A stretch of 64,000 nt of DNA from Pseudoips prasinana (taxonomy: Eukaryota; Arthropoda; Insecta; Lepidoptera; Nolidae). A model generated the notes under the pieces. The model was not told the DNA's origin. It saw only the letters and a list, made by a program, of their open reading frames with translations, and made no database searches. The stretch lies in assembly GCA_951640165.1 (NCBI GenBank), contig OX621234.1:1741001-1805000 (forward strand). The letters are read 5' to 3'. Each line of letters starts with the position of its first letter. Within the stretch, counting starts at the first letter, position 1. A program made the translations under genes and the position numbers. Positions 39,148 through 51,500 of this stretch are shown here, one piece after another.

Positions 39148-39372
39148 TGCTTGCCTTCCCGGCGGCCTTCCGCTGACGAATATGTGGACCCCCTCGACAT
39201 CTACATGAACTTCGCGCTGCACAACTCGGACGTTGACGAATATTCCAACCCTCTCGAATTATACAGGAACTTCACTCACAATTGCACTTGGAACAACCTG
39301 GTCTACGGCCTGAGGTACAGTAGCTATCGTTTCAAGGTTATCCGGAAGAGACACCGCACCTTCATTGATTAG
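39148..39372 (+). CDS. Possible readthrough extension of the zinc-finger protein (74 codons)
   Basis: Continues in the same frame after the TGA with no stop until TAG 39370-39372. It encodes two related segments, DEYVDPLDIYMNFALHNSDV and DEYSNPLELYRNFTHN, then a basic end (FKVIRKRHRTFID). The duplicated segments differ by conservative changes (D/E, I/L, several third bases), and third positions are GC-rich, as in true coding exons. It could also belong to an isoform that skips the stop by splicing, or be a recently lost C terminus. No acceptor was found that would avoid the TGA. Confidence 0.5.
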   Translation, partial: CLPSRRPSADEYVDPLDIYMNFALHNSDVDEYSNPLELYRNFTHNCTWNNLVYGLRYSSYRFKVIRKRHRTFID

Positions 39373-42120
39373 ATGACTGCGCCTCCTGTTACTGCGAGCG
39401 GGTCCCTTCTGTAGTTCGTGTATAGTATTATCCGACTGTACCTCGGTGTTAGCTCGTATTATGTACCTTGATGTTCGTGCGGTAAGTCGGACTAGAATGT
39501 CGCGAATCAGCAATTATTAACGATCACGTTTAAATAAGATTATATGTATAAATTGAAAAGGAAAACATGGTAGCTGCTCTACTTCGTCTCTTGCTGATTT
39601 ATAAATTAATCGACGGTCAAATTGACAGTATTCTCTAGCATTTTTTTTTTAAATATTTATTAATGTGTAGTTGATGTATTTTGTATATTTAAAAACTATG
39701 AAATGAACATCAAGGAAATCGATATTATCATACACTGGTTCGAATTGCACCTCATTTTAATACATTCCAACGCAAATTCCAAAGACTGAACCCCCCATTA
39801 TTTTATAGTATTTAAAAAGCGCAGGATGAGTAAACAAAAAGACTTCTGCAAAAGTATTGGATAGTTTTTCCACGAGCACTTATTTCCTCCAATCTGTGTA
39901 AAATGTTGACGTTGCAATATTGATTGTTTCGAGTAAGACTGACGAAGATGCCATTCTATTCTTTATAACCGACCCACTTTATATTCGCCTATATTCTCTT
40001 AACTGTTAAGTATGTATTAAGATTATTTTTTTTATATGTTTTTAATATTTAGTACATTTCGTAAAATAGCAACTAATCGGATGACATCCTGCGCTTTTAC
40101 GGACACGAGATTAAATTAAAATAGTGCCCACATTTTTGTATAAACTACAATTTTAGAATATACACGATTTATGTAACATTTTTTATGAGTTTTAACAATT
40201 TGATAGTGATTATTTGAGTCGGGATTAGTTTGTTGTTTGCTAATGAACAGATCAAGTACAAGTAATGTTAGGCAGCTAGTTCGCAAACGATTAGATATAT
40301 ATTTAAAAAAACAAACGTTGCCATTCCACGAGCTATGTACAAAACCCAAACGTAGTGCACCACAGGTGACGAAGGGACGGTGATGCTCACCGCGTACACG
40401 TCACCATGCATAACCTTACAGTACAAAATACAATATCGTATAGTAATCAATCACTATGCTTTACTTAGATTAAGTTACTTTTGTTAAATTAAGTTCTTTT
40501 AAGTTTCGTGAACAATATACGTACAATATAGTTTAAGCCATGTATACATTTTTTTAACAATATACAAGGGTTGTTTAGGTGAGTTAAGAATATAAAAAAA
40601 TTATACCTCATTTATTTTTTTCGAACGACTGTTTATGTAAGATAATATGAGGCCGTCGGTCCGCCGCCGGCCGCCAGTCAGGCGAAAACATTCCACTGGG
40701 GAAATCTCGTAAGGTATTAAAAATATAAATTTATTCTCATAAAAAAAATTGTTGACCGGAAATTAAGCACGGGTTTTGTAATGTACACGCGGCTAAATAT
40801 CAAGCTATACATTTCCAGTATAAGCTGATATCGCGTTGTATAGGATTTCCATACAATGAGAGGATATTATATTGGAAATGTATAGCTTGATATGTAGCCA
40901 TGTGTACCGTGTGTGCGTGTTTCTGGTCAAGCTTTAAAGCGAGTATAGCTTTAACGTTGAATCATCCCATCGTATCGAACTCGAAATGTTTGTAGTCATT
41001 AGCTCTCTTAACTATGGGCTCGACCTTGGAGCAGAGATACAAGCGGACTCGCGCGGCTACATGTAACTTATACATCGCTCAAATCGGCGTTGTTTTCTTC
41101 CCTCTCTATTATGTGTATATATATATGTGTCTGTAAAGTAATATGCAAAAGTCGCGCGAGTTGTCAATTAAAAAGTAAATCTTAAAATAAAAAAAAATAT
41201 ACGTGTATTAATCGGTGTATTTTATGAAGGTTTTGGTATGTAACCAGTAATTATAAGGGGAATATTAACTAACACTATGATATCGAGTATAATGATTTGT
41301 CTTTTTACATTCCAGTAGTGGTAAGCTTGCATAATCACGGAGAGCGATCGGTGTCCGTTGGTGACGTAACATAATATGGTATTTATGATTAAGTAACGTA
41401 GCGTAAGACTTATAAAGAGATTATTAAGTACGACGTAAGAGAACATTCCATAGTAACGGTAGCTGATTAGTTTTAGCATTTATATTGATATTATGTGTTT
41501 TTTACCAAATTATTTTTATACCAATGCTATTTACATTATAGTATATTTTGTGTTTAAGGTGCAGATACGTCTGCGCGTCGCAAGACGCGCTCACAAATCA
41601 TGTATTTTTTTTTTAGTTTTAACGAAGGCATTGGCGAGATTTTTTCTTGATTGCAATATTCACATGAGGGAGTAACTCTAATTTTATATAGATGTTGTAT
41701 ACTCGTATGGAATTGATAGTATGCTCATTTTTTTTTTAGAATAATTTCATTTTAACAGTTGAAATTTTTTATTTTAGGAGTACGTAACTGTCATGAAGTA
41801 GTAGGTTATGAGCTCGTCTGTCGTACAGCGTTATATGACAATGTAATTGCTCTTTTTAAATGTAATACTCAGCATGTGTTGCCAAATTATTATACTGTTT
41901 TTAGAAGCAGTTTGTAGATCTGAAGCCGCTTACTACAGTTTACAAAAATTGAAGAATGTTTTATACATAGCTATCTGGTCAGATTATCTTTATAACTTGA
42001 AAGTGGCTTCACTAATATATCGAATCGTAATATATAATCAATATATCTCATATATATATTGGTAGTGGTCGCCTTTGATTGGAACCGGGCCAACTATTTT
42101 AGCTTTAATAAATAAAATAA
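39373..42120 (+). other. Probable 3' UTR of the zinc-finger gene
   Basis: Transposon-poor sequence with no long ORF, ending in a cluster of AATAAA signals at 42107-42120. It contains an imperfect hairpin at 40783-40907 and two let-7 seed-like words (39439-39444, 40604-40610). UTR extent is inference. Confidence 0.45.
40783..40907. repeat. Imperfect 41-bp inverted repeat (hairpin, 43-nt loop)
   Basis: Arms 40783-40823 and 40867-40907 pair at 37 of 41 positions around 'atatcaagctatacatttcc'. The loop contains a second inverted repeat (ttgtat / atacaa). Confidence 0.75.
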
Positions 42121-43939
42121 AAATCATGGTTTTAATTTTGAAAGTGGTCAAATGTACCTGCAGTGTCGATTTTAATGTAATGAAACAATGGAATAATGAA
42201 ATGTTATGGTTAAGAAGAATCGATTCGTTGAATGAATAGAAGAAAGGTCTCTAAAGAGATTAATTTTATTTTAAATAGTAAAAAAACACAAAAATCAACT
42301 AATTTAAAAAAATATTATTGTACAGAATCCCACCTGATTCCGATCTAAGGTATTTTACAAGCTAGTTTCGGTAATCACGTTACGCGACTCTCATTCCAAC
42401 CACAATAGCACGACAATGGTGTTTGCCACATATTGGGTATTTCGCCAGTTAAAGGGATATGACATTCCAAAATACTTGTATTGATATGAAACGACAATTC
42501 TTACATTCAAGTTCGCATGTCGCCCCAAATGGTTAATTGCTTTATGGCCAAATGTATCAGGCTAATAAATACTCTTTACACAAGATAGGAGATATTATAA
42601 TCGAGCTTTGATATAGAATTTAACCCTTTGGCTAATGAAACTATGCGGAAGCATTAAACAATCTAGAAAGTATCCATCCGACAACGTACTAACGACAATC
42701 GGATTATAAGTCATTTTAAACCCTGTGACAAATGCTTTGAGTCGATTATAGTATAGCAATTATATGTCGATGGGTTCTGTAGTAAAATAACTGTTAAATG
42801 CTGGCCGGCCTGACGATGGGAGGCCTAAAACGGTGTTTACATGACGCACTCGCTAAAACTGCCAACTGCAAAGGGTTAATGATCTCATTTCAATGCAATA
42901 TTCGTGAATCATATCTCTTCATCAAAACTGACCGTCATTTGCCGGCAATGAACACGCAAAATTGATCCCAAAGTTTGAGATTGGTAGAATCATAATATAA
43001 GGTCTTTTCGACAAAAGAAACTTATTATGACCGATACATTTGGAACACAAGCTACCGTATTTCAATATAACCATTAAGCATTTCATTTCATCGTTTTTGG
43101 ACTTTATTGCAAAGTGATAAAGTTTAAAATGTGACTTGTTCTAATCCATAGCCTGGTTAAGGGCCACCTTCGTTCATACGTTTATATTTTATTATACTTT
43201 GTCGCAGCACAAGAATTGTGTTCAGGTGGGGTTACATAAAACAATGGGCCACCTAATGCCATGTCCCATGTGCCCTAATAACTGCACGCTACTGATTCCC
43301 GTAGCCAAGTTCTGGGCAGACACCATCTACATTGCCATCGTATGAAGAAGCAGTACGGTGGCTTGGATAATCTCATTCCATTCAATAGTTTCGATGGTTT
43401 AGACCCGCTATACTCAACCTGTGGCCCGATGGACCTTTTTATCTTGGCCCATCCAAAGTTATATTTTTTCTATAATAAAATACATACATAGATAAGAGTC
43501 AAGCCTGCTTCTCAGAGGGGCAGGCAGAGACAACGGATAATAAAGTAATTACACCGTTAACTGGAAATTACTTTTTTCGGGCAGCCCCAAAATGGACTGT
43601 ATTTGTGCAGCATCTGTCCAATCCATGGCCCATCTAACATCTTGCCCAGCCTGCCCTGCAGCATGTTCATGGCAGGATCTTAGAAATGCCACAAGCAGGG
43701 CAATCAGTGTGGCCACGTTCTGGACCACAAAAATTTAATGTTGAAGAACAATAAAATCTAATTTTGCGTGTTTGTGGCCACTATAGAAAAAGGTTGAGTA
43801 TGGCTGGTTTAATGGATCTAGTTATCTTTATGTTAAAGAGTAGGTGCTTGGTCATTCCATCTGAAGAGCAGCATCTCATTCTCATCTCCGTAGTTTCGTG
43901 TAACTGTAGTATTATGCAATCATAATCTCTTCGTGTCTG
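42121..43939. other. Intergenic or UTR sequence, no supported gene
   Basis: A fragment of the RTE tail in reverse may lie at 43485-43540 ('ggggcaggcagagacaac'). Otherwise unassigned. Confidence 0.35.
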
Positions 43940-43951
43940 TATTGGTAGTGA

Positions 43952-44055
43952 CTTTATATAAAAATAATTGTACTCCTGTTTATTTAAGAGTTGTTAGTGC
44001 ATTGTGCTCAAATTGTCTCAAGTGCAGATCTGTGTAACCATGACAAAACTAGTTG
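43952..44055 (+). promoter_or_regulatory. Candidate promoter and short first coding exon
   Basis: A TATA-like word (TTTATATAAAAATA, ~43952) lies ~85 bp before ATGACAAAACTAGTTG followed by GTAAGT at 44056. Five codons then a consensus donor is the layout of many insect genes with a short first exon. No second exon could be identified. Confidence 0.3.
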
Positions 44056-44244
44056 GTAAGTTATATTAGTCGATATAGATGTTCTATCTTCATATGATAC
44101 AGGGTTGATGGCACTCGAGGCGAACCTTTTATGGATGGACATGATGGTTTACTATGTGGGCCTTCTTTCGTACTGCAAGTACGCGGCTGGGCCTTTCACT
44201 GACCTGGGAAGGGATTTTTTATCAATATGCCATAGTCGGTACGC

Positions 44245-44600
44245 AAATTTACACATTAGGGACCGTTGCAAGTATTACGTAAAACAGTTTTTGGAGTATT
44301 CTGACCCGCCTTTCTACCCTCTCTTCCCATGTAACGCGCCGTTAAGTTTTTCGGTACCCCCTCCCCCCTAGTGAGACGTTACATGGCCACCAAGCGACCG
44401 TTTTTACCTAAAAGTCACAATAATGTGTCGTAAAGTTACGGATAGTGGCTAAAATACCTTTGTTATTTATTTTATCGCGTTAATATTATAAAAAAAACAA
44501 TGTTACCCAAGAGGTTTGAACTAGGCCCCTGTAATGCATCATAATGTTTTACAGGACCCCTTCCCCCCGAATTCGTTGCTTGAACGCTCCCTTACAAAAA
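44245..44600 (+). repeat. Dispersed repeat with C-rich 'ccccctcccccc' motifs
   Basis: 'attagggaccgttgcaagta', 'ttacgtaaaacagtttttgg', 'catgtaacgcgccgttaag' and 'accccctcccccc' at 44260-44370, with a related 'gaccccttccccccg' near 44555. It resembles a repeat common in insects; the open frame through it is not thought real. Confidence 0.4.
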
Positions 44601-44829
44601 GGCCAAATTTACACTTTAATTTTTAACGCATGTTTTGAAGGTCGCTTGTCTGTCCTTTAAGTGAAACTACATAAGTTTTAGTCATATACAAGACATATGA
44701 TTCAATACCGTCCGAAAACAGTTCAAAATATTATTTAAATATTAAATTATAACACATTTTGAGGTCACAGAGTTATTATACGTTTTGATTCCATAATTTT
44801 TGAAGTGAAACTTCTTTATGTTTGACTTG

Positions 44830-45000
44830 GAGAGTGAACTGGTGATGAGAGCGTTACGAAAAGTGTTCTGTAAAAGGCGAGGAGAACGGAGTTTCGTGTA
44901 TTTATGTAGGGGCAAGAGAGGGAGGTGCCAACACTCATTTTACTTCTCTCTTTCTTTACGTTTCGCTAAATTTAACTTCAGTCGTGCGTTCTAATGTACT
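44830..45000 (-). repeat. Interspersed repeat family Y, copy 3 (minus strand)
   Basis: 'gagcgttacgaaaagtgttc' and 'gtaggggcaagagagggagg' are the reverse complement of blocks at 19265-19350. Confidence 0.5.
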
Positions 45001-48000
45001 CGTTTTTTGTCAGCTCATCTCGTGTGATCCCAGATCTCTGTGTAAAAGGTTTGCTTCTGGTGCCTAAATCCAATATTAGTATAGGTTGTGTCTCTTTAAA
45101 CGAGAATAAACGTATAATTATGATGTAACGATTAAAACGATTAAAAGTATGAGATTAATCTCGAACATGGCCAACGAGCTAAGATAAGAACTGTAAACAA
45201 GGTTGGAGTAATCGCCAGTATACTATTCTAGAGGTATGTTGTTTCTGATTTTTATCTTAGCTTGTAGTAAGATCTATTTAAATATCTAAATGTTTCTGCC
45301 TCCCGCGGGCTTAGACCATACGTATTAATCAATCTATCCGTCTTTAACATTTATGCTTAAGTATTTCTGTGAAATGTCGTAACCAATATAACAATGTCTT
45401 AATTAAGTTATAGATGTTACGTGTTTCCGTTTCTGTCAAACGTGACGGAATTTTCGACATTCCAATATAATAAGAAGTTATTCTAAGATTATTTATATAT
45501 CTGTCTATTTGTATATTTTGATATATTGTTGAAAAGACAATAACTTGTCCAACCATTGGCCAGTATTTTTCAAAAGTGGGAACTAAATATTTTGTGACAC
45601 TCTTCGTTTGAGGGGTCTGCCCAGTACAACGATCTGTAGAACAACTTTTTTGATCCAAAAGGTCCAGACTGGACCGTCCAGTTTCGAGCAGATCCGCGCG
45701 ACTTTTGATTTCCATTTTCAGTGACAATAAAGTAATATCATTCATAATTTCTGTAATTTGGATGATTAATTTGAGTAATTGGAAACTAAAGTGGATGTCA
45801 CTTGACGGATTTTTGATATGAATACCATTGTAGTCAATTGACTATTTCCACCAAAACATTTAATTTTGGGAAACGGAAGTCAAATGTGCAAGTTTGCGTC
45901 CGAGACTTTCAACGTGTTAAGGCGTAGAACTAACGGGTACGTGGTACATGGATAGCACGGATATTGTACTGGGTGAAAACCTCTGAGAGAGGTCTAAAGA
46001 TATATAGTTCCAGCTTCTTCGTTAGCAGCAAGGAAACTTCAGGGTGGTGATTGGTAGTTTTAAAGATACTGTGACTGTATTCGTCCCAATTGAGATGGAA
46101 TCTCGTGAAAAGGCTGCTATATTAACGTAAAAGTTTAAATATTTAATGGACTTTGAACGTCATTAAAAATTCTTTACTGTTTAACATTGTAATACAAAAA
46201 CGATCATTTTGATCATAAATTCATGGAATTTTTATGGAAGATTGATACTTATAAAATACATTCCTGTGTTTTGCTGATTCAGAATATTACGATAAACAAA
46301 AATATTCGATAGGTACTTTCGAACGTTGACCCTGATATTTTATAAGAAAGAATTTCCCTAGGGAATCGTTTGTTGGGGTACGAAGGTTCAACGAGAGCAA
46401 ATAGCCATTTGATTTGATTTGATCAGGCGTTGCTCGGGCTCGTAATTTTTAATTGAGATTTTGATATTTAAACACTGAAAGTGTTTTTGAGGATGTTGTG
46501 TGAGACACAATTAAGTGTATACTAATGCCTATAGATGAAGTTTATTAACTAATAAATATTTTGGATATTATATAGATAATGAATATTTGCGAAGGTATAT
46601 TCTTTTTCATATTTTAACACTACATAAAAAGTCATAGGTTTCTTATTAAAGTCATTATACTTGTAAAGGTGCTACCACAGTTTTTAGTCTCAACCAGTAC
46701 CGTCCCACAAATATATTAAATATTGTATACGAATCAAAAAATAAAATTATAAATTAAAATAAACAACTATTTTTTGTGATATTTCTTTCACTTTTCAAAA
46801 TTCACATTCAATATGAAAATAACACGATTTATACATTCAGACTAATTTCAATTTAAGGTGCTAGTGTTATACTGTATAATGGTATAACTAACATTAGTAC
46901 TATCCACGTGCCAAATTTGTTGTTCAGCATTGAAATTAAAACCACGGTAAAGTTAATAAATTGTCTATAGTCTCTTTAGTCTTCTTTTTACCTTAATTTT
47001 GTCTTCTAACCGGGAATTCACATTTGCGCGTCAATGTAAAATATAAATTTTAAACATATGAAATACACATTTTATAAAAAAAATCGGGGATGCTCGGTTT
47101 TTACCTCGTGAGGCGTCATGCTAACGCTTGAATGGTGCACTGTATTCATGTTAACCTACATTCGTGATCATTTACTCGTATAATACGAGCCATAATAAAT
47201 TAACCCAATACCTTAAGTATACATTTAATTGACATTCTTTCACATAGACATCCAACGTGCGTGGCTTCCTTTATCGTAAGGTTCAGAATCAGAGCACGGA
47301 TCGTTTAGTTTTCTGGTATTATACACAGTAGATTAACTTGCTCAATGTTAGTAGTATACATGTAATACATATTCTTCTAAGTATCGTCGAATTTATGTAA
47401 CCACTTAACGAATTTACGAAGAAATATCGATTATGTATTTATTTGCATTTTTGGGGAATTATTTTCGTGGCGAAATGTTTGTATAGTCGTGATAAGTGGA
47501 AGTAAAATACTGAAATTTTATTAAAACTTAAAGGGTTTCTTTCTTCATCGTTTTCATAAATGTTTCTGTTAGAAAAAAAATCTGTATATTATCGAACAAG
47601 GTTTTAGTATTGCTTGACTTTTTTCGAGAATCGAGGTCTTTTTGGCAGAACCAACAAAGGTGCACATAATTTATTGAATGCAACAACAGTGGTCACCGTT
47701 TTATTAAGCAGTTATCGACCGTTTTCCATCTTACAAATATATACAAAATTGTTGAGTTCAATATTGTACAAAGTGGGCTTATTGATGTCAGTATTTTATG
47801 GATCTCTTAAGACCTGAAGCAAGATTTTTATCAGAGGAGGTTATTTTCATGTGGAACATCAATTCGGTGGCTACTGAGCTGGTCTTCCATTTTGCACATG
47901 GCTGCAGAGCCAAATATGAATCTTCAATGGCTTTATACAACAGAATAACATTCCGTCACTTAACTAGTTTCTCCCTTCTTCATTGACAAGAAAAAGCATT

Positions 48001-49630
48001 TTTTGTACAACGAATATTATTCGATTTGGAACTCTTAAGCTCTCTAAGTTGTGATCTTTGTAACTTATGTGTATTCTCAATGAAACGATGTATTTATTAC
48101 ACGAAATTTCGAAAACTTGTTATCGTAAAATTGTTGATAGTAATATTATAATTTGAAACTATTCTTCATAGTAGTTTTAATTTAAATGTCTGGAGTTTTC
48201 AGTACCGTGGCCATGACGGCAAGTAAGCTAAGCAAGTAATAAATAAAAATGAAATATTGATTGTTTTAAGTAAGAACCACGTACCAAATTCTGAAATTGT
48301 CCAAAAAAATAATTTTGGTTTCTTTGCCAAATGTTTGACGGCTAAAGTTTATTATAACCTTATATTAATTGGATATATCATATTCACATTATAAATGGAA
48401 TAGCAACCAATCACTTTGTTTCTAAAATTACGGAGTTAAATAATTTGGTTAGAAATCTAAATTGAGAGCTTGCCTGATTGCGCAGTATTGGAATAGAAAT
48501 GGTCGCTTTTTTGACTATCTTATTTATTCTACTTTACTTTTCGCCATTTTTACGATAATTACAAGTTGAGGAATTGTTAGAAACTTGCCCAAAAACTATT
48601 ATTTTCTTTAATAATTTTACGTTTAGTTTTTCTAATACTCCCACCACGGTTTTTAGTCAGTTTATAATCATGTCAGATCTGGTTTATGAACTAAGTTTTT
48701 GGGCAATCGTACAATTATTTTTAAGAGCGTTTTTATGTATATTTGGAACTGTCGCAAAGATTTTATATTATTTGCTCTGTTTATACTCAAATACCTTTTA
48801 TATTTTTTTAGTTTAGCTTTACTGAAATATTAAATTATAACTTTTTGTATGATGAAGGCGTTTTATTTTGATCATCCCTTTGATAATGTATATTGTCTTA
48901 ACACACTATACACTGGAACTCTATGTGGCATCGTGCACTGAACTAACTTTAAATCTGAGACGATTGCTTTGGAGATTATTCGATTACCTGACTGGTTCGA
49001 TTGGCTCCTTAAAGAAGAAGCAACCCCTTGAAATAGATAAGCTGCAAGTTTGCAATTAGCACCGAATATCACTATTCAAGAAAGTCCTTCCTAATGACAA
49101 GGTATTTAAGTTTTGAAAACCTAGTCTAGGACGAAAAATCGATTGAACTGTCTGCGGGATTACCTGAATGTCTCTTGTTTACCTTGTTTATTATTAATAC
49201 GGCCGAAAGCAAGCATACACACCTAATGGTAAGTTGTTACCGTACACTTACGGTACAGATGACATCACCATCTAACTGTAAACGTTGTTTGGTTACTCAT
49301 GTTGTCGACCCTTCTCCCCTTCTCGGTGAGGTTTGCCCTTCCGGCTGGTATTCTGTAAGGTGGAAGTATATTCCTAGTCAGGTAACTAAAGCTTCCCACC
49401 AAATGCACGAAGACTACGGAAGATAATTATGGGCAAGATTTTCTGTAATACATCCGTGGTGTCTATTGAGGCCAAGACTTTTCCGTTTATTCAAAACTAC
49501 AGAGGCGTTTATTATAAATAAGAAGCTTTACTATGGGAGATACTGTGTGACCTAACTGTTGCGTCGACTTATCGCTTATATAATGTATGAAAATAAACAT
49601 CTACAAGTAAATAGTTAAATACAATTTAAT
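45001..49630. other. Intergenic sequence, no supported gene
   Basis: AT-rich on both strands. The longest open frame (45344-45745, minus, 133 codons) and several shorter ones resemble nothing recognised and have AT-rich codon use. A dispersed repeat word ('cacacctaatggtaagttg') occurs near 49217. On the minus strand, AATAAA words near 49481-49513 could serve the gene ending at 49631. Confidence 0.4.
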
Positions 49631-51034
49631 TTAAAATCTTAGCCAGTACATCCCAGACCGGATTCTGGCATAATCTAGCAATCCTTCGACTGGTCCCATG
49701 GCGACCACCACCGGGCACCTATCGTACAGGTACTTGTTGCAGACTTCTCGGACGTCTTTCGTCGTTATATGATCGATGGTATCCAGCCTGTCCACCAGCG
49801 AGGGTTGTTGACCTTGGTATAGCGTCCAGCGCCCCAGCTCATTACAGCTTCCAACCGCAGATTCTGTCTTTGCCAACAGTTCCGACTTTAACTGCCTCTT
49901 ACCGCGTTCTACTTCCCCGTCAGTCACAGATACGGTCAAATACATCCACTGGTCTTGTATTATTAGAATCATATCATCCAAATTATTTCCCTCGGCTATA
50001 TAGTGCACGCCCCATAGGCCACAGTCTTTATATTTGATGCTGAAGGACTTGTAAGCGTCGCACCGGTTATGGAGACTGGCATCGCGCGCCACCGCCGGGG
50101 CCACCCCCTCGCCATGAGCCTGGGAGCGGTCCCATCCGCCCATGATATGCCGCGCCACATCCATCACCACTGTGTCCACGTTACAGAAGCTGGGCCCTTC
50201 CACCGCCACTATGACGTCTGCTTTAGGCATGGAGTCGTCGCGGAACCGCACGTCTGACCCCGTGTATCTATAGATATCTTTCTCTCTGCTCGTGAGTGGC
50301 TCCAGATTACTCAGGTTGTTGGTGGCGAGCTGGACTATCTCAGTGTGGGAGATGCCTCCCGACGCGGCCACCACCGTGCGTGATGGATCGAAGCATACAC
50401 TAAGGTATTTGCATATAGTGGTGTTGTTAAAATTATATAAATTTGAGCTCGGGCCCATCACGGAGCGTCCTAGGGGCGTGCCCTGGAACGCGGAGCTGTG
50501 CAAATAGTCGTACATGGTCGCCTTGGTATTAGCGTCACGTTCCAACATTTCAGCGTAGACTATCCTTTTCTGGTATTCTATATCTTCACTAGCTAAGGAG
50601 TTGTTAAAGATGCAGTCGGAGAGCAGATCAAAAGCGGCGGGTGCGTCCTCACCTAAACACTGCACGTAGTAACTAACAAGCTCCCGCGACGTGCTTGATT
50701 TGAATTTGGCACCGAGATTAGCCATTTGTTCTTGGAGAACCGTTTTGCTTCGATCCTTGGTTGATTTGAATGCAATGTGCTGAAAAAAGTTGGCTATACC
50801 GTTTTCAGATTCGGTTTCATAGCGGGAGCCGGCGTCCATGTAGATGCCAAAGCAGACGTTGTGGGTTGGCCGCTCCTCGGTAGCAACAATGAGTCCGTTG
50901 GGTAAGATGGAGTACTGTGTGCCGGGACGGTTCTGGAGGAAATGTTTGAACCCGATCGGGAAAGGATTGTTTCTCACAGCGATAAGTAGTGGCATCCGTA
51001 ATGGAGTTAACAGCTGCTTTACGGCTCTGATCAT
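49631..51034 (-). CDS. Intronless M16-family mitochondrial protein (MPP-beta/UQCRC1-like), catalytic motif lost
   Basis: Minus-strand frame of 467 codons from ATG 51034-51032 to TAA 49633-49631, no interruption. The first ~35 residues (MIRAVKQLLTPLRMPLL..) are basic and amphipathic, like a mitochondrial import signal. The M16 fold follows: LPNGLIVATEE near 44-54, VCFGIYMDAGSRYE near 60-73, and GIANFFQHIAFKST at 79-92. Active MPP-beta has HxxEH at that place. Here it is N82-F-F-Q85-H86, so two of the three residues are changed. The third zinc-ligand glutamate (AEM, Glu162) is kept at the expected distance. The second half (FQGTPLGRSVMGPSSN, then the C-terminal M16 domain) is complete, and length matches the family. 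Lack of introns suggests a retrocopy of the MPP-beta/UQCRC1 gene. A structural (complex III core-like) or tissue-specific role is inferred; proteolysis is unlikely. Confidence 0.85.
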   Translation of the reverse strand: MIRAVKQLLTPLRMPLLIAVRNNPFPIGFKHFLQNRPGTQYSILPNGLIVATEERPTHNVCFGIYMDAGSRYETESENGIANFFQHIAFKSTKDRSKTVLQEQMANLGAKFKSSTSRELVSYYVQCLGEDAPAAFDLLSDCIFNNSLASEDIEYQKRIVYAEMLERDANTKATMYDYLHSSAFQGTPLGRSVMGPSSNLYNFNNTTICKYLSVCFDPSRTVVAASGGISHTEIVQLATNNLSNLEPLTSREKDIYRYTGSDVRFRDDSMPKADVIVAVEGPSFCNVDTVVMDVARHIMGGWDRSQAHGEGVAPAVARDASLHNRCDAYKSFSIKYKDCGLWGVHYIAEGNNLDDMILIIQDQWMYLTVSVTDGEVERGKRQLKSELLAKTESAVGSCNELGRWTLYQGQQPSLVDRLDTIDHITTKDVREVCNKYLYDRCPVVVAMGPVEGLLDYARIRSGMYWLRF

Positions 51035-51240
51035 TTTGTAGAACGAAGTAATAGTGATAAAAGAGTCAACTACCTATATACAAAGGCAATTCTATGCAAC
51101 AAACTAGTACATCTGCAGACCTGACGTAGGTACCTATGTTTCATGTCAAGTAGACAGATTATGAAGTTGACTTATAAAATTCCTAATTTGGTTATTGCAT
51201 GTGTTTTATCCTACCAATATAATAATAAAATACTATTTAT

Positions 51241-51500
51241 CTATATATATATATAAATCAATGCCATTTTTCGTTGAATGTTATAACTCAACAACGCCTT
51301 TACCGATTTGGCTAGTTTTGGTATTGAATTATTCGTGGAAATTCAGGGAAGGTTTGTACGTAGAGAAAATTTAAAAGTCTTGAAAAAGTGTTAAATCATC
51401 ATCTTTTAGCAATTTAAAATATTTTTTTGTTTGAATAAATGAACTTAATAATCATTATTTTATTACTATGCCTTACACGTAGCGAAGCACGCACTACATG
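51241..51500. repeat. Dispersed repeat fragment
   Basis: 'tcaacaacgcctttaccgat' .. 'ctatgccttacacgtagcgaagcacgc' resembles the ends of a dispersed element in Lepidoptera. No coding sequence. Confidence 0.4.

Noticed and set aside
44105..44371. 88-codon open frame with a proline-rich end
   Set aside because: The end is made by C-rich motifs of a dispersed repeat; joining it to the ATG at 44040 needs a 47-bp intron.
45344..45745. 133-codon minus-strand frame
   Set aside because: AT-rich codon use, no recognised motif, no promoter or splice support.
48574..48816. 80-codon hydrophobic frame
   Set aside because: Hydrophobicity is explained by T-rich DNA, and short inverted words (gcccaaaaact / agtttttgggc) suggest a repeat.
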